Shown: positions 7,496 through 14,988 of the stretch, piece by piece
Position numbering within the stretch: position 1 is the stretch's first letter
How the letters are laid out: every line of letters begins with the position of its first letter
Source: Fuerstiella sp.
GTDB lineage: Bacteria > Planctomycetota > Planctomycetia > Planctomycetales > Planctomycetaceae
DNA: 64,000 bases
Reading direction: 5' to 3'
NCBI GenBank assembly: GCA_022843805.1
Contig: JALHMY010000037.1
Span: forward strand, 18,011-82,010
The notes under the pieces: generated by a model
Seen by the model: the letters and a program-made list of their open reading frames with translations, nothing else
Database searches by the model: none
Told to the model about the DNA's origin: nothing
Translations under genes and position numbers: made by a program

Positions 7496-8548
7496 ATGAG
7501 AAGTGTTCGACGCGCTCGAGGCTTTACGCTGATCGAGTTGCTGGTGGTCATTGCAATTATTGCGATTTTGATTGCTTTGTTGTTGCCTGCGGTACAGCAG
7601 GCTCGCGAAGCGGCCCGCAGGACCGAGTGCAAGAATAAGATGAAGCAGTGGGGGTTGGCGCTTCACAACTACCATGACACACATGGAGTGTTCCCACCAG
7701 CGTTGAATGGATCGGGTCGATTCAATTCTGCAGCTTTTTATGTAGGTAACAACCGAGTCCAGAACACTTCCGGATTCGTTTTTCTGCTGCCATTTATTGA
7801 GCAGGCACCGGCATACCAGATGTACGATTTCAATCAGACGGGAAGTCTGTCGAATCCCTACAGCATGCCGATTGCTGGTAATGTCTCTATCAATCCGAAC
7901 GTTGCGGTAACCTCAATTCCAATGCCTGCTCTGAGCTGTCCGTCGCATCCGCAGGCTGGCGAAATGTCGAGCTCCGGCGTTACGAATCAGGCTGATTTTT
8001 ATAGCCGTGAGAATGCTCGCCGTGCCAGCTACGCTTTCAACACCGGAAGCATGACCGACTATAATGCTCCATGGCACACGTTTAACAGTGACATTCGTCA
8101 GGGTGCTTTTGGCAACAATGGCGCTGCAAAAATTGCTGCTCTGACAGACGGCACGACCAACGTGATTCTGCTGGGTGAAGCATGGGGTGGCGGACGTTAC
8201 AAGACAAGTGCTTCCTTTGGCCCATGGGGTCTGTCGGGAACTCATACCTGCTGTCACTTGTACACACCTTCTAACAGCAGTTCAGCGTTGACGCTTGCCA
8301 ATATCACCGATCCTGCGTCGATGTTTGGCCCGCGTTTCAGAATTAACGCGGCGTATTTTGAAGTTGCTTCCGGCATTCCAGATGCACAGAAGCGTCAGTA
8401 TGCATGGGGTTACGGCAGTGGACATACCGGCGGATGTCAGGTGACTTTGGGCGATGGTTCAGTCCGTTTCCTGAGTGAGAACATGGACATGCTGGTCTTC
8501 TGGAGACTGAACTACATCCATGACGGTCAGGTGGTTGGTGAATTCTGA
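7496..8548 (+). CDS. DUF1559 domain protein with type IV pilin-like N-terminus
   Basis: The 350-aa protein begins MRSVRRARGFTLIELLVVIAIIAILIALLLPAVQQAREAARR, a textbook prepilin cleavage and N-methylation motif (G-FTLIE) followed by a single hydrophobic helix. The remainder is the DUF1559 (SBP_bac_10-like) region: KNKMKQWGLALHNYHDTHGVFPP, SCPSHP and, near the end, GGCQVTLGDGSVRFLSENMD, all characteristic. Planctomycetes carry dozens to hundreds of paralogues, and their role at the cell surface is not settled. Start choice rests on the AGGAGG at 7483. A strong terminator follows. It is followed by a small lipoprotein, a common pairing in planctomycete genomes. Confidence 0.95.
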   Translation: MRSVRRARGFTLIELLVVIAIIAILIALLLPAVQQAREAARRTECKNKMKQWGLALHNYHDTHGVFPPALNGSGRFNSAAFYVGNNRVQNTSGFVFLLPFIEQAPAYQMYDFNQTGSLSNPYSMPIAGNVSINPNVAVTSIPMPALSCPSHPQAGEMSSSGVTNQADFYSRENARRASYAFNTGSMTDYNAPWHTFNSDIRQGAFGNNGAAKIAALTDGTTNVILLGEAWGGGRYKTSASFGPWGLSGTHTCCHLYTPSNSSSALTLANITDPASMFGPRFRINAAYFEVASGIPDAQKRQYAWGYGSGHTGGCQVTLGDGSVRFLSENMDMLVFWRLNYIHDGQVVGEF

Positions 8549-8586
8549 CAGAGTGCTGACTTGAACATGGTAAGGTCTTGTTTGTC

Positions 8587-8622
8587 GGCACGGATCACTT
8601 TTGTGATCCGTGCCACTTTTTC
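8587..8622 (+). terminator. Rho-independent terminator after the DUF1559 gene
   Basis: A perfect 12-bp stem GGCACGGATCAC / GTGATCCGTGCC closes a TTTT loop and is followed by ACTTTTTC. It lies 38 nt after the DUF1559 stop codon and separates that gene from the downstream lipoprotein. Confidence 0.88.
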
Positions 8623-8803
8623 TGGTAGCGCAAGCGTCTGAGTAGCAGTGGCGTTTGAGTCGTGATAGATTTGTGGAGTTGGCGAAATCGTTTTTCTGAT
8701 ACAATGGTGCTGCGACCTGTGCATACCTGTCTGATAGTCCTGACGGATATCAGCTTTTCACTTTGGTATTGTTTTTGACGCTCAAACAGTGAGTTTCTGT
8801 ACG

Positions 8804-9283
8804 ATGCATCGTTTTCAAAATTTTAATGGCTTTCGCTTTTCATCTGCTGTTTTGGCTTGTGTTTTAATGGCGGGTTGTGGAGAGGCGCCGGCCGGGCGAG
8901 GCGTGCCGGTTGAAGGCACAGTCACGATGGATGGCAAACCGCTGGACGGTGCTACGATCACCTTCATGAACGATACCTTTGCTGGTTTTGGCCGAACAGA
9001 TGCAAACGGCAAGTATCGGCTGGTGCAGGGAGCATTGCCAGGGGTTAACAAAGTGGTGGTTTCCAAGCTACCACCGGGGGCCGTTGATCCGACAGTTGTA
9101 CTCGATCCGGAAAATGGGATTGACGCTGGTCAAATAGAAGCCCAGGCCATGGGCAGTGGCAAAAAGGTTCAGGATCTTAGGCCAAAAGACCTGGTTCCAG
9201 CGGATTACAGTGACCCTGCAAAGACTAAACTGACTTATGATGTGCCTGCTGGTGGTTCAACCGGTGTGGATTTCAATATCTGA
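8804..9283 (+). CDS. small lipoprotein with carboxypeptidase-regulatory-like fold
   Basis: The 159-aa protein has a lipoprotein signal with lipobox LMAGC (Cys about residue 25). It is followed by VPVEGTVTMDGKPLDGATITFMN and TDANGKYRLV, the transthyretin/carboxypeptidase-regulatory-like beta-sandwich pattern seen in many planctomycete lipoproteins encoded beside DUF1559 genes. The ORF track starts five codons upstream at a GTG (8789); I prefer the ATG at 8804 because it begins the signal peptide directly, but no strong ribosome site separates the two. No catalytic residues are evident. A structural or binding role outside the cytoplasmic membrane is inferred. Confidence 0.85.
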   Translation: MHRFQNFNGFRFSSAVLACVLMAGCGEAPAGRGVPVEGTVTMDGKPLDGATITFMNDTFAGFGRTDANGKYRLVQGALPGVNKVVVSKLPPGAVDPTVVLDPENGIDAGQIEAQAMGSGKKVQDLRPKDLVPADYSDPAKTKLTYDVPAGGSTGVDFNI

Positions 9284-9353
9284 ACGGCGATTGATGATGT
9301 GAACCGGTCTCCCTGCAAATCCGTCTCGTCGTGAACCAGGGAATTCATTGTTC

Positions 9354-11114
9354 ATGAGAATGTTCCTGGTCTTCGCACTGACTGCGTCATTGTTGCCCGG
9401 GTGTGGCTCAGGGGTAAAGGATTCTTCCGCTGAGCCTGCCGTTTCAGGCCAGGGGGGAATCCTCAGATTCACCAGCGTCGCGACAGATCGCGGACTGATT
9501 TTTTCGCATCATCCGGGAAAAGAACGCAGGTACTATTTCCCGGAAATCATGTGTGCCGGAGCGGCATTTTTCGATTCAGACGGCGACAATGACCTTGATG
9601 TGCTGCTGATTGATGCACGTGAAGAGACGGAACCTGCGGGCATTGCTGGCACCCGATCATCCTGCCGATTATTTCGGCAGGATGACAAACGGTTTCTCGA
9701 TGTCACAGAATCCGCCGGGCTGACTGACCATGGCTATGGCATGGGTGTGGCCGCTGGTGACGTCAATAACGATGGTCGGCCGGATTTTTATGTCACATGT
9801 GTTGGCGCCGATTCGCTTTATCTGAATCTGGGCGAGAATCGTTTTCAGAACATTTCTGAAGCCGCTGGCATCCAAAACGACCGCTGGTCGGCATCCGCAT
9901 GCTTTGTCGATTTTGATCGTGATGGCTGGCTTGACCTGTTTGTCACGAACTACGTTGACTATCAGCCTTTTGCTCCGTGTCGAGATGGTTCTGGCCGCGA
10001 CGATTACTGTAATCCGGCGATCTTTCCCCGCACTACAGACAGATTGTTTCGTAATGTTACAGCGAATTCCTCCGACGGCAGCCCGAAGTTTATTGATGTC
10101 AGTGTTGCTGCGGGTATCGCAGGCCGTGCGGGTGCTGGTCTGGGTGTTCTTTGCGGTGATTTCAATGGTGATTTTTGGCCCGATCTTTACGTGGCTAATG
10201 ACGGTCATGCCAACTTTCTGTGGATGAATCAGCGAGATGGCACGTTTCGCGACGAAGCCGTGCTGATGGGTGTCGCCAATGACGTTGTTGGCCGTGGACA
10301 GGGCAGCATGGGGCTGGCGTCCGGTGATTTGAATGCCGATGGTCTCCCGGACATTCTGGTCACAAACCTGGAAGGCGAAAACAATGCTGTTTATGCCTCG
10401 GTGCAAGGCGGAGTCTTTACAGAAATCTCACGTGAGCTTGGTCTGTTTGGCCCCAGTCTTCCGTCAACAGGTTTTGGCGTTGTGCTTGAAGATTTTGATC
10501 ATGACGGAGATTTGGACGCCGCCGTGGCGAATGGTCGAGTTCGCCGACCTGGCGACGCAGATCAGACTGCGTCGAGGTCGAACGGTAAAACCGAATCAGG
10601 GCTCGATGTTTTCTGGAACGATTATTCGGAGCGGAGCCAGTTGTTCGAGAATGCTGGTTCCGGAGGGGAATTTGCAGAGCAGGCTCATCCCGACGATCAG
10701 TTTTCAAGGGACCTCGCTGTCTCTCGTGCCCTCGTAAGTGGTGACTTTGACAATGATGGTGATATTGACCTGTTGAGCACTCAGATTGCCGGCCCTGTGC
10801 GTCTGTATGAGAATCAGACGGCTTCCAAAGGAAACTGGATTTCGATTCGAGTGATCGATCCGGCGCTGGGTGGGCGCGATGCCTATGGCAGTGTGGTTTC
10901 CGTGACGGCGGATAAGAGTCGCGTTTCACGGTATGCGAATCCGGCATCGAGTTATCTTTCATCCTGCGATCCTCGAGTCCACTTTGGAATTGGTGGCAGT
11001 GACAGGGTGGATCGCATTGATGTGATCTGGCCGGACGGAGTTGCTGAGGAGTTTCCGGAAGCCCTGGCAAATCAGTTTCTGATTCTGAAGCGTGGCGAAG
11101 GAAAGCGGCCGTGA
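9354..11114 (+). CDS. CRTAC1-family FG-GAP/ASPIC lipoprotein
   Basis: The 586-aa protein starts with a lipoprotein signal (LLPGC, Cys about residue 17) and contains at least six FG-GAP/VCBS-type Ca-binding-like loops: DSDGDNDLDVLLI, DVNNDGRPDFYVT, DFDRDGWLDLFVTN, DLNADGLPDILVTN, DFDHDGDLDAAVANG and DFDNDGDIDLLSTQ. The C-terminus has the ASPIC/UnbV signature region (HFGIGGSDRVDRIDVIWPDG). This is the beta-propeller CRTAC1 family, abundant and surface-exposed in planctomycetes, with unknown ligand. I use the ATG at 9354; the track uses a TTG two codons earlier. The next gene overlaps its stop by 4 nt, so the two are translationally coupled. Confidence 0.93.
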   Translation: MRMFLVFALTASLLPGCGSGVKDSSAEPAVSGQGGILRFTSVATDRGLIFSHHPGKERRYYFPEIMCAGAAFFDSDGDNDLDVLLIDAREETEPAGIAGTRSSCRLFRQDDKRFLDVTESAGLTDHGYGMGVAAGDVNNDGRPDFYVTCVGADSLYLNLGENRFQNISEAAGIQNDRWSASACFVDFDRDGWLDLFVTNYVDYQPFAPCRDGSGRDDYCNPAIFPRTTDRLFRNVTANSSDGSPKFIDVSVAAGIAGRAGAGLGVLCGDFNGDFWPDLYVANDGHANFLWMNQRDGTFRDEAVLMGVANDVVGRGQGSMGLASGDLNADGLPDILVTNLEGENNAVYASVQGGVFTEISRELGLFGPSLPSTGFGVVLEDFDHDGDLDAAVANGRVRRPGDADQTASRSNGKTESGLDVFWNDYSERSQLFENAGSGGEFAEQAHPDDQFSRDLAVSRALVSGDFDNDGDIDLLSTQIAGPVRLYENQTASKGNWISIRVIDPALGGRDAYGSVVSVTADKSRVSRYANPASSYLSSCDPRVHFGIGGSDRVDRIDVIWPDGVAEEFPEALANQFLILKRGEGKRP

Positions 11115-12502
11115 GCACTGAGCCACCACTTTCGCAGAATTCCAGGGACTGTGGAGGCCGTCTGCCTGCTCGTCCGACGCGTTTCGTTATCGCTTTCGGC
11201 ATTGTGATTTTTGCCGCCGTTGTTTTATCCGCGATTGGATTTTGGAACTTCAGGCCGGCTAAGAGTCCGCCGCAGGTGGATTTGTCGCAGGCAAATGCTG
11301 ATATCGCTGCCTTAATACAGAAATCACGTGAACAGGTCATCAATTCCCCCGGAAATGCGGCCGCATGGGGGCGGCTCGGGATGGAATTGTTCGCTCACGA
11401 GTGGGAAACCGAAGCTGCCTTTTGTTTCGAACAGGCAGCGGAGTTGAATGGCAGTGAACCAAAATGGCCTTACCTGCACGCATTAACCGTTATGTCGGGG
11501 GACCGGGAGAAAGCTGCCATACTGCTGCGGCAGGCGATTGGCAGTCGAACTGATTTTGGAGTGGCTCGAAATCGACTTGGGGAACTGTTGCTGGAAAGCA
11601 ATGCGCTGAAAGAGGCGGAGGCTGAACTGGTGATCGCTCATCGTTCGCATCCGGATGCACTTCGACCATTGCTGGCACTTGCCAGAGTGGCATGGCTCGG
11701 CGGGCGACCTGACGAAGCCAAACGCTGGGCACAGGATGCGGCAGCAAAAGATCCTTCACTCCGATCGGTGCATGAACTTTTGGCAATGATCTGCCAGGCA
11801 ACGGGTGATCGTGCAGCTGCTGATCGCGAAATGAAGATTGCGGAAAGCCTGCCGGACAGGCCTCTGGAGTGGGACGATCCGATCGCCGCCGACGTCCTCT
11901 CCCGCCGCCGTGATACTCGCTGGAAAAGTATGCAGGCTGAAGAACTGCTGGCATCCGGCGACTATTCGCGCGGAATTCGGCTGCTTCAGCAGATTCTGAC
12001 TTTGGACAAAGGGGAGCCGAAGGTCTTCAGCATTCTTGGCCGTGCACTGACCGAAGTGGGCGACCTTCAGTCGGCGATGATTGTATTGACGGACGCGGCT
12101 ACTCTTCATCCGGATTCTGCTGACATTCACTTTCAAAAGGGCAGTACACTATTTCTGCGAGGCGAGTTTAATGCTGCTCGCGAGTCCTTTGAGAACGCCA
12201 TCCGCTTAAAGCCGGATTTTGCTCTGGCACTTTTTAACCTCGCAAATACTATGGAACAGCTGGGAGATTCGGAAAATGCGTTAGCCGCATATCGGCGGTC
12301 GGTGGCCGCACAGCCCTCGCTGGTACCTGGTTACACCGGAGCAGCAAAAATCCTCGTATCTCGCGGAGAAAAATCGGCGGCAGGAGAACTGCTTCAGTCG
12401 GCTCTGATCGTTTCACCCGGAAATTCGACGGTTGCAGACATGATGCGGGAATTGTCCGAAACTGAGGCGACTCCGCAGGAAACCGAAAAAAAGTCGGACT
12501 GA
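11111..12502 (+). CDS. membrane-anchored TPR protein
   Basis: The 463-aa protein starts at a GTG that overlaps the CRTAC1 stop (GTGA), which argues for coupled translation. One N-terminal membrane helix (FVIAFGIVIFAAVVLSAIGFW) is followed by many TPR units, for example NAAAWGRLGMELFAHEWETEAAFCFEQAAEL, FSILGRALTEVGDLQSAMIVL and ADIHFQKGSTLFLRGEFNAARESFENAIRL. The TPR part should lie outside the cytoplasm and mediate protein contacts, most plausibly with the co-translated CRTAC1 lipoprotein. CRTAC1-TPR neighbours are frequent in planctomycetes. No enzymatic domain is visible. Confidence 0.9.
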   Translation: MSTEPPLSQNSRDCGGRLPARPTRFVIAFGIVIFAAVVLSAIGFWNFRPAKSPPQVDLSQANADIAALIQKSREQVINSPGNAAAWGRLGMELFAHEWETEAAFCFEQAAELNGSEPKWPYLHALTVMSGDREKAAILLRQAIGSRTDFGVARNRLGELLLESNALKEAEAELVIAHRSHPDALRPLLALARVAWLGGRPDEAKRWAQDAAAKDPSLRSVHELLAMICQATGDRAAADREMKIAESLPDRPLEWDDPIAADVLSRRRDTRWKSMQAEELLASGDYSRGIRLLQQILTLDKGEPKVFSILGRALTEVGDLQSAMIVLTDAATLHPDSADIHFQKGSTLFLRGEFNAARESFENAIRLKPDFALALFNLANTMEQLGDSENALAAYRRSVAAQPSLVPGYTGAAKILVSRGEKSAAGELLQSALIVSPGNSTVADMMRELSETEATPQETEKKSD

Positions 12503-12525
12503 CTGGCTTTCAGGAGAACTGAACG

Positions 12526-13995
12526 ATGCAAATGAACCTGAATCGTCGTGAGCTGCTGTCATCGGCGGGCTGTGGATTTGGCGCGCTTGCGATGCAGGCC
12601 CTGACGGCAGATGCCGGCGGTCAGGCAGCCGCCAGCGAGGATGTCAAAACGTCTGACGTTATCACGGGCCAGAAAAAGACCGATGAGACACTGGGCGAAA
12701 AACCGCCAATGTATCCGGCTCGTGCAAAACGCATCATTTTCATTTTTATGCAGGGTGGCCCCAGTCACGTGGATACGTTTGACTGGAAACCTGAACTGCA
12801 GAAGTCTGACGGCAAGTCGATCGATTTTACCGGTGTTCGATTCGGCGATTTCGGGCAGCAGACAAAGCAGACACTCATGCGCCCGTTGTGGCGTTTTTCG
12901 CGCCATGGGGAGTGTGGGAGAACAGTGTCCGAGCTGTTTCCTCACATTGCTCGCCATGTGGATGACTTGTGTTTCCTGAACGGCATGCATACGGACGGAG
13001 TAGCACATGGTCCGGCAACTCTGTTTCTTCACACCGGCGCGACAAATCTGATCCGACCATCGCTGGGTTCATGGCTGATGTATGGCCTGGGCACGGAGAA
13101 TCAGAATCTTCCTGGATTTGTCCTGCTGCAGCCATCGGATGAAAAAGGTGGTCCGCGAAATTATTCGAACGCCTTCCTTCCCACGGTCTGTCAGGGGACA
13201 CCTATTGGTCGATCGTGGAAACCGATCGATCAGATGACCATCGACCATATTCGTAACACTCAGCTGCCTCCTGGCATTTCCACCGAACGATTTGCTTTGA
13301 CTCAGCGATTGAGTGAGCTGCAGCTTGACAGGCGAACCGACCATGACAGTCGTCTTGATGCCGTGATCCGCAGTTACGAGCTCGCCTGGAAAATGCAGGC
13401 AAAGGCGCCGGAGTTGCTGGATCTGTCGGGTGAAACTCAGGCGACCCAGGAAATGTATGGAATCGGCGAAAAGGCGACGGATGAGTTTGGGCGACAGTGT
13501 CTTCTGGGGCGAAGGCTGTCAGAGGCGGGAGTTCGATTTGTGCAAATCAACTATGCGGACGAATCTCCCAATCCTCGCTGGGACCAGCATTCCAATATGC
13601 CGAAACATGAAGAGCATGCAAAAGCCACAGACAAACCGGTCGCTGCGTTACTGGCCGATCTGAAGCAGCGAGGACTTCTGGAAGACACACTGGTATGGTG
13701 GGGTGGAGAGTTCGGACGTACCCCGTTTTCTCAGAGCAACGACGGTCGCGACCATAATCCGCGAGGCTTTACCGTGTTTCTTGCCGGCGGAGGTGTGAAG
13801 CCGGGGTTTTCGTGGGGAGCAACCGATGAAATCGGGCATCTTGCGGTCGAAGGGAAAGTGCATATGCACGATCTTCATGCCACCCTGCTTCATCTGATGG
13901 GGATTGATCATGAACGGCTGACATTCCGACATGCTGGCCGGGATTTTCGACCCACAGACATCTACGGACGTATTGTGCAGGACATCATTGCCTGA
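12526..13995 (+). CDS. DUF1501 domain protein (exported, Tat-type signal)
   Basis: The 489-aa protein belongs to DUF1501, a family related to the alkaline phosphatase/sulfatase fold. The N-terminus NRRELLSSAGCGFGALAMQAL has a twin Arg and hydrophobic core consistent with Tat export. Family segments seen are RIIFIFMQGGPSHVDTFDWKP, HVDDLCFLNGMHTDGVAHGPA, FGRQCLLGRRLSEAGVRFVQ, WWGGEFGRTPFSQ and GRDHNPRGFTVFLAGGGVKPG. AGGAG lies 9 nt before the ATG. DUF1501 genes are usually next to PSCyt1/DUF1549/DUF1553 genes. Here that partner is present but separated by nadC. Substrate and reaction are unknown. Confidence 0.93.
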   Translation: MQMNLNRRELLSSAGCGFGALAMQALTADAGGQAAASEDVKTSDVITGQKKTDETLGEKPPMYPARAKRIIFIFMQGGPSHVDTFDWKPELQKSDGKSIDFTGVRFGDFGQQTKQTLMRPLWRFSRHGECGRTVSELFPHIARHVDDLCFLNGMHTDGVAHGPATLFLHTGATNLIRPSLGSWLMYGLGTENQNLPGFVLLQPSDEKGGPRNYSNAFLPTVCQGTPIGRSWKPIDQMTIDHIRNTQLPPGISTERFALTQRLSELQLDRRTDHDSRLDAVIRSYELAWKMQAKAPELLDLSGETQATQEMYGIGEKATDEFGRQCLLGRRLSEAGVRFVQINYADESPNPRWDQHSNMPKHEEHAKATDKPVAALLADLKQRGLLEDTLVWWGGEFGRTPFSQSNDGRDHNPRGFTVFLAGGGVKPGFSWGATDEIGHLAVEGKVHMHDLHATLLHLMGIDHERLTFRHAGRDFRPTDIYGRIVQDIIA

Positions 13996-14056
13996 CGGGC
14001 AGGAATGCCCATCGTACCCCAAAACGAAGTATGGACAAAGCACTGAGGCAGGCTTA

Positions 14057-14959
14057 ATGAACCCGGAATTTGACCAGGAGACAATGGCGGCGGCCGTCAG
14101 CCTGATTGAGATTGCACTGACCGAAGATCTGCGTGACCGAGGGGATTTGACCAGTCTTTCCACGATTCCTGAAGAGTTGTCGGCTTCGGTCAGCATTGTG
14201 TCCAGAGAAAACGGAGTTCTCTGTGGTGCGCCCCTGATTCCTCTGGTGTTTCAGAACCTGAACAGCCGAATGGCGATGAGCTCGCAAGTCACGGTGGATC
14301 TCGCCATTCCGGATGGAGGCAGCGTTAAACCCGGAAATCGGATCGCGAGTATCAGCGGGCCAGTCAGAACATTGCTGACCGGTGAACGGACTGTGCTGAA
14401 TTTTTTAATTCACCTGAGCGGTGTGGCGTCAAAGACGCAGGCGTTTGTGCAAAAAGTTCAGGGGACGAAAGCCGTCATTCTGGATACTCGGAAGACTCTC
14501 CCGGGTTATCGGCTGCTGCACAAATATGCGGTTCGCTGTGGAGGAGGCACAAATCATCGGATGGGGTTGTACGACGGAATTCTCATCAAGGACAACCACC
14601 TGGCCGCACGTGGTGATCAGAGAGTCTCCGCAGCCGTTTCGGATGCTCGCCACTACATGCAGTTGCATGGAATGAAATTGCCGGTGGAAATCGAAGTGGA
14701 TACGCTGGAGCAGCTTCGGGATGCTCTTGATGAGAATCCTGAAATCGTACTGCTGGACAATATGGGGCCGTCCTTGCTGATCGAGGCCGTTCGAATGCGG
14801 GACACGATGGCACCGAAGACAAAGCTTGAAGCGTCCGGACGAGTGACTCTGGAGACAGTCAGAGCCATTGCTGAAACGGGTGTCGACCGGATCAGCATTG
14901 GTGGTTTGACTCATTCTGCACCGGCGCTCGATCTTGGCTTTGACTGGCCGTGGGGCTGA
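14057..14959 (+). CDS. nadC: nicotinate-nucleotide pyrophosphorylase (carboxylating)
   Basis: NadC (quinolinate phosphoribosyltransferase) converts quinolinate and PRPP to nicotinate mononucleotide, CO2 and PPi in de novo NAD synthesis. The 300-aa protein carries the active-site stretches TRKTLPGYRLLHKYAVRCGG, NHRMGLYDGILIKDNHL and EIEVDTLEQ, then LLDNM and EASGRVTLETVRAIAETGVDRISIG. The ORF track starts at 13931 inside DUF1501; the ATG at 14057 gives the normal family length and N-terminus. The gene sits between DUF1501 and DUF1553, so it may share their transcript although it is functionally unrelated. nadA and nadB are not in the window. Confidence 0.95.
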   Translation: MNPEFDQETMAAAVSLIEIALTEDLRDRGDLTSLSTIPEELSASVSIVSRENGVLCGAPLIPLVFQNLNSRMAMSSQVTVDLAIPDGGSVKPGNRIASISGPVRTLLTGERTVLNFLIHLSGVASKTQAFVQKVQGTKAVILDTRKTLPGYRLLHKYAVRCGGGTNHRMGLYDGILIKDNHLAARGDQRVSAAVSDARHYMQLHGMKLPVEIEVDTLEQLRDALDENPEIVLLDNMGPSLLIEAVRMRDTMAPKTKLEASGRVTLETVRAIAETGVDRISIGGLTHSAPALDLGFDWPWG

Positions 14960-14988
14960 ACGCGGCAAAAACAACGGGTGGGAGCTGG

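Noticed and set aside
9669-10406. 245-aa minus-strand ORF inside the CRTAC1 gene
   Set aside because: It is a shadow of the FG-GAP repeats on the coding strand.
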